A stretch of DNA of 64,000 nt from Convivina praedatoris (GTDB taxonomy: Bacteria > Bacillota > Bacilli > Lactobacillales > Lactobacillaceae). A program made the translations under genes and the position numbers. The stretch lies in the NCBI RefSeq assembly GCF_933208505.1, contig NZ_CAKOEU010000001.1; one strand, given 5' to 3'. Shown one piece after another: positions 53,986 to 61,514 of this stretch; positions within the stretch are counted from its first letter, which is position 1, and each line of letters begins with the position of its first letter. Under the pieces are notes generated by a model, which did not search any database, was not told where the DNA came from, and saw nothing but the letters and a program-made list of their open reading frames with translations.

Positions 53986-54252
53986 CATTGGACTTACATT
54001 ATAACTACGATAATAAGTAGAATTTTGGAGTGTTATAAATCTTTGTTACTGTCCTGATAAAAAACAGTCCTGTAGTCAAAAGCCAATCCAACGCTCCATA
54101 GACCCGTAACAAAATACAAGTTGGTAAAAAAATTGTATCATGTTTTATTGGCCTATTCTAAATCTGCTACTAAAAATAAAAAAACTGCAATCAAAATGTA
54201 ACAATTGTTATTATATTTTCACCTAATTGCTCGCACTTAGTGGCTGTGCATT
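53986..54252. other. AT-rich spacer, possible small RNA
   Basis: No ORF of note. On the plus strand GGAGTGTT (54027-54034) can pair with AACGCTCC (54090-54097), enclosing ACTGT/ACAGT (54048-54068). A promoter-like TTGGAC is near 53988. Not similar to any RNA I know, and there is no clear terminator. Weak evidence. Confidence 0.25.
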
Positions 54253-54768
54253 TTAAAGGAGTTCCCGTCGCACTAGAATATCGCGTTGAATTTCTTCTCC
54301 AAAGGTAAAATCATGCTCACTAAAAGCATGAAAATCCATTTTTTCATAGAAACGAATCGCCTTGGCGTTATGTTCCCAGACACCTAACCAAACATAGTCC
54401 TTACTTAACTGCTGTCCTTGCTCGATAGCATTGTTAATTAGTTGACTTCCCAACCCTAAACGCTTATATTCTTTTTTGATATACAGGCGCTGAATTTCTA
54501 ACCCGTTTTCCTTTTGAAATTCAGTCTGTGCCTCTCCGACGTTCAATTTCATATAGCCAGCCAAATTTCCTTCATGGTAAAGAAACTGGCATTGGCTCTC
54601 TGGATTAACCAGTTCTTGGGCTATTTGGTCAACATTATAATTCTCTTGAAAATATTGTACTAAATTACGCTGATTATCTTCAGTACCAAAAGTATCTGCA
54701 AAGGTTTCCATGCCAATTTTTTGTAAGGTTAGGATATCGGCTAGCTCTACCTTAACTAATTCATTCAT
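54253..54768 (-). CDS. GNAT family N-acetyltransferase
   Basis: A 171-residue acetyltransferase with the acetyl-CoA loop KEYKRLGLGSQLINNAIEQG (motif A, Q/R-x-x-G-x-G/A reads R-L-G-L-G-S) and motif B VWLGVWEHNAKAIRFYEKMD-F. The acetyl acceptor is unknown. The ATG of MNELVKVE follows AAGGAG; the frame is open 21 bp further. Monocistronic between a 270-bp spacer and a terminator. Confidence 0.87.
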   Translation of the reverse strand: MNELVKVELADILTLQKIGMETFADTFGTEDNQRNLVQYFQENYNVDQIAQELVNPESQCQFLYHEGNLAGYMKLNVGEAQTEFQKENGLEIQRLYIKKEYKRLGLGSQLINNAIEQGQQLSKDYVWLGVWEHNAKAIRFYEKMDFHAFSEHDFTFGEEIQRDILVRRELL

Positions 54769-54820
54769 GTACCTATCTCCTTGTGCCACTTATTACTGTG
54801 TATTGTAGCCTATTTTAACA

Positions 54821-54860
54821 AAAAAACTTTCAATCCAACCAAATGGACTGAAAGTTTTTT
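54821..54860 (-). terminator. Terminator of the acetoin reductase gene
   Basis: AAAAAACTTTCA(A/G)TCC inverted repeat with a T-run on both strands. Confidence 0.85.
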
Positions 54861-54879
54861 ATTAACTAATTATTAAATA

Positions 54880-55650
54880 TTAATGGAATTGCATACCACC
54901 ATCAACTTCAAGGGTTTGACCGGTAATATAATCCGAATCTGATCCGGCTAAGAAAGCAACAGCGTTAGCTACATCACTAGCCTGGGACAAACGACCCAAA
55001 GCAATATCTTTAGCGAAACTTTGCATGCCCCAAGCATCATCCTTACCCGCATTAGCCCCAACTTGATGAGCAATATCGCGCATCATCGGTGTATCAACAA
55101 TACCAGGTGCGTAGGCATTCACCGTAATATCTTCGGCTGCCAAGTCACGGGCGGCAACCTGAGTCACACCACGTACAGCAAACTTCGTACCACTGTACAA
55201 AGCTAAATTAGGATTACCAACTACACCAGCTTGTGAAGTAGCATTGATAATCTTACCGCCATGGCTAAACTTTTTAAACATTTCATGAGCAGCTTGGATT
55301 CCCCACAAAACACCCCCAACATTGACGTGGTAAACCAAGTCAAATTGTTCTGGTGTAATGGTATCAATTGGTGTAGTTGGACCTAAGCCAGCGTTGCTAA
55401 CCAATACGTTAAAATCACCGAAAGCATCAGCAGTTTGTTGCACTGCTGCAAAGACACTATCCCGATCAGACACGTCCACTTGCACGGCGGTCGCTTGGCC
55501 ACCATTGTCATTAATCGACTGGGCTACGCCTTGAGCTGTTTCTAAATTCAAATCAGCTACTGCAACAGCAAAGCCGTCATCAGACAAACGCCTAACAATC
55601 GCCTCGCCGATACCCTGTCCACCACCAGTAACCATCGCAACTCTCTTCAT
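54880..55650 (-). CDS. butA: Diacetyl/acetoin reductase (2,3-butanediol dehydrogenase), SDR family
   Basis: A 256-residue classical short-chain dehydrogenase with TGGGQGIGEAI for NAD(P)H binding, NAG in LVSNAGLG, and the catalytic Ser (INATSQAG), Tyr and Lys (LYSGTKFAV). The pattern MKRVAMVTGGGQGIGEAIVR and the C-terminal VDGGMQFH match (S)-acetoin-forming diacetyl reductases. Such enzymes dispose of reducing equivalents from pyruvate-derived acetoin and diacetyl. A cre operator lies 31 bp upstream of the start codon. Confidence 0.88.
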   Translation of the reverse strand: MKRVAMVTGGGQGIGEAIVRRLSDDGFAVAVADLNLETAQGVAQSINDNGGQATAVQVDVSDRDSVFAAVQQTADAFGDFNVLVSNAGLGPTTPIDTITPEQFDLVYHVNVGGVLWGIQAAHEMFKKFSHGGKIINATSQAGVVGNPNLALYSGTKFAVRGVTQVAARDLAAEDITVNAYAPGIVDTPMMRDIAHQVGANAGKDDAWGMQSFAKDIALGRLSQASDVANAVAFLAGSDSDYITGQTLEVDGGMQFH

Positions 55651-55681
55651 TACGCTATCCTCCTAACCTTTTTCATCTTGA

Positions 55682-55695
55682 TGATAACGCTTTCA
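55682..55695. promoter_or_regulatory. cre-like site upstream of the acetoin reductase gene
   Basis: TGATAACGCTTTCA matches the cre core (TG...CG...CA) with one mismatch; 30 bp before the start codon, where CcpA would repress. No confident -10/-35 pair could be fixed. Confidence 0.6.
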
Positions 55696-55895
55696 TTTAA
55701 TTTTTTCAAGAATTATATTCCAATGAACTTCTCTTTGATTTATCCCAATTATTTCTAATAATCGCATAGTAGTCACTTCAGTAGTTATTTATTTGCAAGC
55801 ACTTTTACTGCGGTTTTATTCATAATTTATCCATTTTTGGTATATGATTTTATTACACCTCTAAACTAAGATTAGTAACATGGCAGGACAGCAAC

Positions 55896-56588
55896 ATGGT
55901 ATCTACAAACAAAAATTTTGGTAATACAATCCGAAATATTCGCCTGGAAAAGGGCTTTTCAATTCGACAAGTCGCTTTACAGGCTGGCATGGCTAATTCA
56001 TACATATCGCAACTTGAAAATGCTAAGCGTAACATCCCCAAACCCGAAACGCTATATAAATTAGCACATGGCTTACGCGTTTCAAACGAAGAAATGCTCA
56101 GTGCTGCTGGCATTATTCAGCCCCACCTATTAACTACTTCAGAAGTTTCAATACCTAAAAATAACGACTTTCTACCGGTTTATCGGCAAATATCAAGTGG
56201 CTATCCCCAGGGAGCCCAAGAAGATATCGACGGCCGCATTCGAGTTAATGATGATTTATTAACCAAATATGGTTTAGAAAATCTCTTAGCTTTTCGAGTA
56301 CGGACCGATGGTATGAATCGGATTATTCCTAAAGGAGCGATTGCTATTTTAGCCAAAGTAACCCCGTCTAAAATAATGAATGGCGATATTGAAGCTGTCA
56401 TTATCGGGATTGAAGCGGCCACACTTCGGCATGTCTATAGTTATCCCGACCGAATTCGACTCGAATCTGACACTTGGTTATCCGATAGTTTTAAAACCCT
56501 AGAATATCGTTATCATGACTTTGAAAAAAACAGCTCACCGATTAAAATTATCGGCAAGCTAGTCCAAGTTATTATTAATTTTGAATAG
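55896..56588 (+). CDS. XRE/S24-type phage repressor with missing autoproteolysis residues
   Basis: A 230-residue cI-like repressor. Residues 9-70 are an XRE helix-turn-helix (FSIRQVALQAGMANSYISQLEN). Residues 100-225 resemble the LexA/cI peptidase domain: a Ser-Gly at 101-102 stands at the cleavage position, RVRTDGMNRIIPKG has Gly139 where the catalytic Ser is expected, and EAATLRHVYS has Arg178 where the catalytic Lys is expected. RecA-stimulated self-cleavage should thus be impossible. The gene is open and intact although the surrounding prophage has decayed. An AGGAC ribosome binding site precedes the ATG. Confidence 0.82.
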   Translation: MVSTNKNFGNTIRNIRLEKGFSIRQVALQAGMANSYISQLENAKRNIPKPETLYKLAHGLRVSNEEMLSAAGIIQPHLLTTSEVSIPKNNDFLPVYRQISSGYPQGAQEDIDGRIRVNDDLLTKYGLENLLAFRVRTDGMNRIIPKGAIAILAKVTPSKIMNGDIEAVIIGIEAATLRHVYSYPDRIRLESDTWLSDSFKTLEYRYHDFEKNSSPIKIIGKLVQVIINFE

Positions 56589-56598
56589 TTTCCAATAG

Positions 56599-57212
56599 CA
56601 GTGGGCATTCACTGGTCATCCATTTATCTATTTCGTCACTAGAATTAATGTTACTAGTGATACAAGTCCCACTACATATAGGCTTCCACTCGTCCGTTAT
56701 ATCTCTCAACATAAACCCAATAGCTCTTTCAACTTTATGACCAGTGCTGTAAGTCCTAGATAATTAGGCCACCAACGGTATACATCAACTCCTCTTTTCA
56801 CCGATGTCTATACTCATATAGACCGTTGGTATAAGTCCTAATCTACATAGTTGGGCGAATCTTCAACTCATTAACCTTATCAATGGGCATTCTGAAAATA
56901 CTTAGTGTTCCTACCAATCTGCACGCTATTATCAGATATAAGTCCCATTACATACGTGCTAGGGATCACGTTAAAAGCCAACTACGTATATACCTTGATA
57001 TACGAATTCAATTCTAACAACACGTCTTCGGACGCGTACATAGGGCCTTCACCAGCAAATATATTTCCTAAATGAACATTGCTACTAACATACATTACAA
57101 TTTTACTGATGATGTAAGCCCCCTACATATTCAAAAAGCTCGATTATTTTGATAACAATCTCGAAATTTAATTTGTCCAAATTCCGAAGTTCATATCATT
57201 TTCATCGAGCAT
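56599..57212 (-). ncRNA. Candidate structured RNA: five tandem covarying stem-loop units plus a 5' hairpin
   Basis: No protein is encoded here. Five units of about 70-93 nt (56599-56674, 56679-56758, 56763-56842, 56881-56950, 57037-57129) share one plan on the minus strand: outer stem P1, an internal loop (5' side RCTTRYA, 3' side near GAAKG), inner stem P2, and a variable centre. P1 is AGTGGG/CCCACT, TAGG/CCTA, ATTAGG/CCTAAT, AATGGG/CCCATT and TATGTAGGG/CCCTATGTA, i.e. different bases but kept complementarity. P2 varies in the same way (for example ACCAACGGT/ACCGTTGGT). P1 extensions are G-U wobbles on the minus strand but A-C mismatches on the plus strand in at least four units, so the RNA is probably minus-strand. 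A sixth long hairpin (57139-57212, ends GCTCGAT/ATCGAGC) precedes them. A possible promoter is TTGGAC-17-TGTTAT within that hairpin. Rfam membership could not be tested. Confidence 0.65.
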
Positions 57213-57244
57213 TTTTAAACTATGAATCCAAAATATCAACCAGC

Positions 57245-57628
57245 TTATTTTGAATTAGCAATAATATCTCTAATTTCTTGTAAGATCAACAATTCTTGAT
57301 TGGGCTTTGTAGTTTCTTCTTTAGGCTTAATCATGTATTTATTGATAATCTTAACCAACACGAAGACCACCAAGGCAGTAATCAAGAAGTTGATGAAATC
57401 ATTTAAAAATGCTCCATAACTAAAAACAAGATTGTTAGTAACAACTAGTTTTAAATTCGATAAACTCGATGCTTGACCCGTAAAAACACCAATCAAGGGG
57501 TTAATTAAATTAGTCGTCAATGATTTTACTAAGGCAACAAAGGCTGTACCAACAATCACACCGACAGCCAAATCAAAGATATTGCCCTTGGTAATAAAAG
57601 TCTTAAACTCATTGAAAAAATTTTTCAT
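57245..57628 (-). CDS. mscL: Large-conductance mechanosensitive channel
   Basis: A 127-residue MscL with the N-terminal amphipathic helix, TM1 (FDLAVGVIVGTAFVALVKSL, with the pore G-x-x-x-G/A pattern), a periplasmic loop, TM2 (INFLITALVVFVLVKIINKY) and a charged C-terminal bundle. Releases solutes on hypo-osmotic shock. Lies between phage-derived genes and a CsbD-like gene of the same orientation; the stress theme of the two neighbours may be coincidence. Confidence 0.95.
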   Translation of the reverse strand: MKNFFNEFKTFITKGNIFDLAVGVIVGTAFVALVKSLTTNLINPLIGVFTGQASSLSNLKLVVTNNLVFSYGAFLNDFINFLITALVVFVLVKIINKYMIKPKEETTKPNQELLILQEIRDIIANSK

Positions 57629-57667
57629 TTTTATTCTCCGAAATCATCATCATTCTCGTAAAACAGC

Positions 57668-57707
57668 AAAAGGTTTCGCTTTATAACAATTAAATCGAAA
57701 CCTTTTT
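57668..57707. terminator. Terminator after the CsbD-like gene
   Basis: AAAGGTTTCG / CGAAACCTTT inverted repeat around a 17-nt loop, T-run on the plus side. Confidence 0.65.
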
Positions 57708-57711
57708 CATA

Positions 57712-57873
57712 TTATTTCTTAGTAATTTGGTCTAGTTGTTCTTTTGTTTTTTCCGCAAAGTTTTTGGCTGCATCTTTGGCGTCAGCAGCCAATTCCTTAG
57801 CTTTACCCTGGGCTTCTTTAGCCTTCCCTTCCAATTGATCCTTGGTAGCATCTAGTTTTTCTTCAAATGACAT
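57712..57873 (-). CDS. CsbD-like small stress protein
   Basis: A 53-residue, Lys/Glu/Ala-rich, fully helical hydrophilic protein (KDQLEGKAKEAQGKAKELAA) resembling CsbD-type general-stress proteins. An ATG with AAGGAGA upstream is followed by a terminator after the stop. It is too short for usual ORF cut-offs. Alternatively a LEA-like or YtxH-related protein; the composition alone cannot separate these. Confidence 0.75.
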   Translation of the reverse strand: MSFEEKLDATKDQLEGKAKEAQGKAKELAADAKDAAKNFAEKTKEQLDQITKK

Positions 57874-58043
57874 ATGCAATTCTCCTTAGATTTATTACAT
57901 TTAGTATACATGAAAATTTTCAATTGTATACTTTCATTTTCATGTTTTTAAATTTAAGTGGCCCTTTTTGAATAATATATCAGGAATTAATTTTATGATT
58001 GGTATGATTTCTTATTTTTAAAAACATACTGTTCATTAAATAA

Positions 58044-58066
58044 TTTGTAGAATTCCATTCTACAAA
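58044..58066. repeat. Perfect 10-bp inverted repeat
   Basis: TTTGTAGAAT TCC ATTCTACAAA, symmetric with a 3-bp centre, just before the decayed repressor fragment. Could be an operator for a dimeric repressor or a part of an att-like site (a similar sequence lies at 60144-60175). Confidence 0.6.
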
Positions 58067-58071
58067 AATGA

Positions 58072-58287
58072 ATTCATCCAGATATTACCAATAACGTTGT
58101 ATATGCTGTAATTATTAATGGCCAAACAACACTAAAACATGTTTTCCAGTCTCCAGACCGTATAAGTTTTGAACCTGATAACTGGTTATCTGATTTAAGC
58201 CATTTGAGTAGCAACATGAAGATATACAGAATGATAACCCTCCTATTCAAATTATCAGTAAATTGGTGAGCGTTAGTCATTATTTTT
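58072..58287 (+). pseudogene. Fragment of a second cI/S24-type repressor (C-terminus)
   Basis: The plus-strand frame reads YAVIINGQTTLKHVFQSPDR then ISFEPDNWLSDL, aligning with residues 168-197 of the intact repressor 2 kb upstream (AVIIGIEAATLRHVYSYPDR, LESDTWLSD). After a frameshift near 58205 a second frame gives EDIQNDNPPIQIISKLVSVS, matching SPIKIIGKLVQV. The N-terminal half is gone. The fragment keeps Lys in TTLKHV at the catalytic position where the intact gene has Arg. Confidence 0.8.
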
Positions 58288-58291
58288 ATAA

Positions 58292-58853
58292 GACCAAGGC
58301 CGAAAGAAACGACTCTATGAGCAGTTCTGGAATAAAGAACATAATAACAATTCCAGCAAAATTGAAAGACAACTAAAAGATGCCGGAGTTACTGATACAT
58401 ATGATACAAATAAAGAAATTCGTTGTTCTTAAAGATTTTGTAAAAGCAGTTGAGAATATAATCTATGCAACAGGCAGCCGGATCGTTTTAATCATAATAA
58501 CTGATAGGCGGATAATGTTCCTCAACAAAAATATACTTATAGGCGCTGATTATAGAAAAATACAACTAAACCAAATAAATGTCGTTTCTTACTCTACGTG
58601 TATTGCTCTTGGTAATATCTCTATTACCAACTGTTCAAATACCACACTTATAAAAAACGTTAGTAAACAAACTGTTTCCATTTTTATCGATAAATTGAAT
58701 AATTTTTTAGATAAGCAAAAGAGTTGTAGTGCTGATCATCAACAACCAAACAGTTTTCTTGATAATCTAATAAAGTTAAAAGAACTACTAGACAATGGCA
58801 TTATCACCCAGAAAGTTTTTGAAACGAAGAAGAAACAGATTTTAGGTATATAA
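58292..58853 (+). pseudogene. Frameshifted PH/SHOCT-domain gene (phage immunity-region type)
   Basis: From an ATG at 58380 an open frame of 157 codons runs to 58853. Residues about 20-110 form a bacterial PH-like domain (IYATGSRIVLIIITDRRIMF, VSIFIDKLNNFL) and the last 30 are a SHOCT motif (LIKLKELLDNGIITQKVFET). The usual N-terminus of this family is in another frame just upstream: KIERQLKDAGVTDTYDTNKE followed by a stop at about 58438. So the first 20 codons of the ATG frame are probably out-of-frame sequence and the gene has a one-base frameshift near 58430. PH/SHOCT genes often sit beside repressor and integrase in Firmicutes prophages. Confidence 0.68.
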
Positions 58854-58895
58854 AAACCCCGGGCATAAACTGCGTTGGATACGTATCAATCAAAT

Positions 58896-58927
58896 AAAAA
58901 AGGCCACTTAATAAAGTGACCTTTTTT
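58896..58927. terminator. Bidirectional terminator between PH/SHOCT and the PSM-like gene
   Basis: AAAAAAGGCCACTT AATA AAGTGACCTTTTTT, one mismatch, T-runs on both strands. Confidence 0.88.
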
Positions 58928-58947
58928 ATAATATATTGATTAATATA

Positions 58948-59073
58948 TTAAGCTAGTCCCCATAGATGGGCTGTAGTAATAATTGTATCTACAATACCTT
59001 GGAAAATTGAAATCCAATTGTGGTTCATAATACCAGTTACAATTCCCTGCATTGCATTAGTTAGTTGAATCAT
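58948..59073 (-). CDS. Beta-class phenol-soluble-modulin-like / Staph_haemo-type peptide (41 aa)
   Basis: A 41-residue peptide without a leader: MIQLTNAMQGIVTGIMNHNW then ISIFQGIVDTIITTAHLWGLA. It is a hydrophobic amphipathic helix with net charge near zero. Compared with remembered staphylococcal PSM-beta and SLUSH peptides (43-44 residues), Leu4, Ala7, Val12, a His18-x-Trp20-like site, and Ile27-Val28-Asp29 fall at the same positions with no gaps. It has a consensus promoter (TTGAAA-17-TATAAT), GAAGGAG eight bases before the ATG and a strong terminator. Likely secreted or membrane-active: haemolytic/biosurfactant or antibacterial. Other options are a leaderless bacteriocin or a toxic peptide of a prophage. 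No exporter or immunity gene is adjacent. Confidence 0.72.
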   Translation of the reverse strand: MIQLTNAMQGIVTGIMNHNWISIFQGIVDTIITTAHLWGLA

Positions 59074-59113
59074 GTGTTTTCTCCTTCTTTATATACACTC
59101 AACAACAATAATT

Positions 59114-59142
59114 ATTATAAATAACAAATATACCAATTTCAA
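59114..59142 (-). promoter_or_regulatory. Promoter of the PSM-like peptide gene
   Basis: Minus-strand TTGAAA, 17-nt spacer, TATAAT, 41 nt before the start codon. The spacer also carries TATATTTG. Confidence 0.82.
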
Positions 59143-59199
59143 GTATTAATTTTTTAATCTCTCAATATCATTATTTTTAAAATTAAAAGAAGTATTCAT

Positions 59200-60160
59200 A
59201 ACTTCAATTTATAAACGTGGTAAGTCTTGGACGGTTAACGTTACTTATTCAAATGGATGGTGAGCATCACAGAAAAACAAAAAATTGATTTACAGCTAAA
59301 TCTGATACTAGTGAATCGACTACCGGTATAGAACAACAGAAAAATATTGGATAATTTAATACCAGTAATAAATTATTTATATGATGAGTGGTTTAACATC
59401 TTTAAAGAGCCACATATCACTAAAAAAAAAAACAGGCTCTTGATATAGAGTTTCGCACAATAGGATTTTAAAGAAATGGTCTGCTAAAAAATTTCAACAA
59501 TTAATTGATATGGTAAAAATTATGTTTTATCGTCTGTAAGTCACGTTAAAAATAGAATTTTCAGCTTTGTTAGATATGATGTCAACAAAAACTAGTAAAA
59601 AAGAATTAAAATTCTTAGAGTATAACGATTTAAACTACTTAATTAGTAACACTAAGCATTCAAATATCATTACATCAAGAATGATTTATACAGTCTGTAA
59701 TACCGGAATACCATTATGCTGAAATCGCTGCCTTAACGCCAGATGGTTTTGACTTTGAGAATAATCAAATCATTAAAAATAAGTCTTTGAATGAAGTTGA
59801 TAAAATATTTAAAAAACAAAAACTGTAACATCTAATAGCACAATAGATGTACCCAACGAATTTATTAATGTCGCCAATAATTGAGATATGTCTGGTAAAT
59901 TTGCATTCAATAGTCAAAATGAATCATCGCCTACTAACAACACTTGTAACAAACAATTAAAACATATTCTGAAAGAACATGGCGCTAAAAAAATCACGTT
60001 TCACGGTTTGAGACATACACATGCTAATTATTTATTATCACAAAAAATTGCAATCTAATATGTATCTGAAAGATTAACACGCTGACGCAAATATAACACT
60101 TAGTACATATGATCATCTGTTACAAAAAAAAAACAATCAAGATATTAGATAATTTGTAGC
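59200..60160 (+). pseudogene. Decayed phage tyrosine integrase
   Basis: Pieces of one integrase can be read across several plus-strand frames. N-terminal: IYKRGKSWTVNVTYSNG (59206 on), then HHRKTKKGFTAKS-like and IEQQKNIG pieces, and FNIFKEPHITKK. C-terminal: KITFHGLRHTHANYLLSQK (about 59990-60048), then YVSERL, and HADANITLSTYDHLLQ-like sequence in a shifted frame, carrying the catalytic H-x-x-R, His and Tyr. At least six stops or frameshifts separate these. It is the relic of the integrase of the older prophage that left the repressor and PH/SHOCT fragments. Confidence 0.85.
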
Positions 60161-60248
60161 ACTCTGTTCTAAAAAGATTGTTTTAACTTGAATTAATTTG
60201 ATTAAATGAACTAACTATAAACCCATTTATATCAACGAACACAAAAAA

Positions 60249-60285
60249 GAAAGGCTATCTACTATTTTACAGTAGATAGCCTTTT
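60249..60285. terminator. Terminator between the integrase relic and the intact integrase
   Basis: AAAGGCTATCTACT ATTTTAC AGTAGATAGCCTTT with flanking A/T runs; serves the minus-strand integrase gene and possibly the element end. Confidence 0.88.
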
Positions 60286-60359
60286 ATAGCCCCAGAGGGA
60301 GTCTATTTATCCCTCATATATCAACGTTTTAGAGTTTATCCGCTACTTTATCCGCTATT

Positions 60360-61487
60360 TTATTCAATTAACCCCGCTAATATCTCGGGTGTGTCGTCGC
60401 TTGCTCGCTTGGTTATATCGCTATAAATGTTTAATGTGATTGAGGCGTCTGCATGTCCTAAATAGGTCTGTACCTGTTTGACCGTTGCCCCTCTATCTAG
60501 CGCTAAGGTCGCCCATGTATGCCTTAGCTTGTGCATAGACAACCCAACGGCCACGCCGTAGCGCTTGCTCACCTCGTGTAGCCATTTATTCGGTCTTAAT
60601 ATCTGTAATGGCTTTCCTTGGTTGTTAAAAACAAAATCAACCTTTTTAATATAGTTGCTAAACTCGTACCACCTAGCCAAGGATCTCATCATGTTATGAT
60701 CTATCTTTAAAGTTCGCCGGCTCGTTTCAGACTTAGGAACTTTTATATATGTTCCGCCACCTATTCCACGACCTAAGGCCTGCTCTATGCTAATGTAATT
60801 ATTTTTAAAGTCTACATGCTTCCACTGTAAAGCTAGTACTTCCTCGGTTCTCATCCCCGTGAAAGCAACCAACCTTAACAGTGTGTAGGCCTGCCTATTT
60901 ACATGGCAATACTGGCCATCCAGTACCTCTATAAACTTTTTAAATTCCTCAACATCTAAAAACTTCGGTAGGCTACTTTGATGCTTCCGCTGTCGTGGCA
61001 TATCTACCTTGCTAAAAGGGTTTGCGTCAATCATCCCCAATTTAACCGCCATATCTAACAAACGTCTTAAATATCCGACCGCCTTACGGTAGTAGATTAT
61101 TTTCTTTTGTAGTGTGTTAATATATTTCTGTAGTGATATGGGTGTTATGTCATTTACTAGCACATTGCCCCAATCAGGCAGGATATAAAGCCTAAAGATT
61201 CTTAGTGTTTTGTTTAGTGTACTTTCCTCTACAGTGTTTTGGTAGGTTTCTAGCCACATTTCATAAAGCTCCCTGACAGTAAAAACTGTTTTGGGGGTTT
61301 TTTCGTTGTATTGACTTTGTCCGTTGCTAAATAACGTTACTTCATTGTTAAACCATGCTGTCGCCTCACGTCTGCTTGTAAAGCCTCGCTTTTGTACCCT
61401 CTTTCTTTTTCCGTTGGGCTGTAGTCCTAAATAGCCGACTACTTCCCACGCTTTGCCTTTCTTCGTTTGCACCTCTTTTAATTGCAT
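60360..61487 (-). CDS. int: Tyrosine recombinase / integrase of an integrated element
   Basis: A 375-residue phage-type integrase with an N-terminal arm-binding AP2-like domain (residues 1-50), an SAM-like core-binding domain (70-160) and a catalytic domain with Arg213 (FTGMRTEEVL), His319-x-x-Arg322 (SMHKLRHTWA), His346 (YLGHADASI) and Tyr355 (LNIYSDI). It is intact, preceded by TGGAGGCAG. Its C-terminus points to the left, next to the older integrase relic, so the element's left attachment site should lie in about 60180-60360. Two TTTATCCGCTA-like direct repeats occur at 60335-60360. Confidence 0.95.
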   Translation of the reverse strand: MQLKEVQTKKGKAWEVVGYLGLQPNGKRKRVQKRGFTSRREATAWFNNEVTLFSNGQSQYNEKTPKTVFTVRELYEMWLETYQNTVEESTLNKTLRIFRLYILPDWGNVLVNDITPISLQKYINTLQKKIIYYRKAVGYLRRLLDMAVKLGMIDANPFSKVDMPRQRKHQSSLPKFLDVEEFKKFIEVLDGQYCHVNRQAYTLLRLVAFTGMRTEEVLALQWKHVDFKNNYISIEQALGRGIGGGTYIKVPKSETSRRTLKIDHNMMRSLARWYEFSNYIKKVDFVFNNQGKPLQILRPNKWLHEVSKRYGVAVGLSMHKLRHTWATLALDRGATVKQVQTYLGHADASITLNIYSDITKRASDDTPEILAGLIE

Positions 61488-61514
61488 TTCACTGCCTCCA
61501 TAGCACCCCAGCTA

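Noticed and set aside
53986..54252. Known RNA such as 6S, tracrRNA or a riboswitch
   Set aside because: Weak pairings only; none of the known motifs was recognised, and no regulated gene follows in the right direction.
56599..57129. CRISPR array or MITE array
   Set aside because: The repeats are not identical and vary in spacing and size. No cas genes are nearby, and complementarity rather than sequence is conserved.
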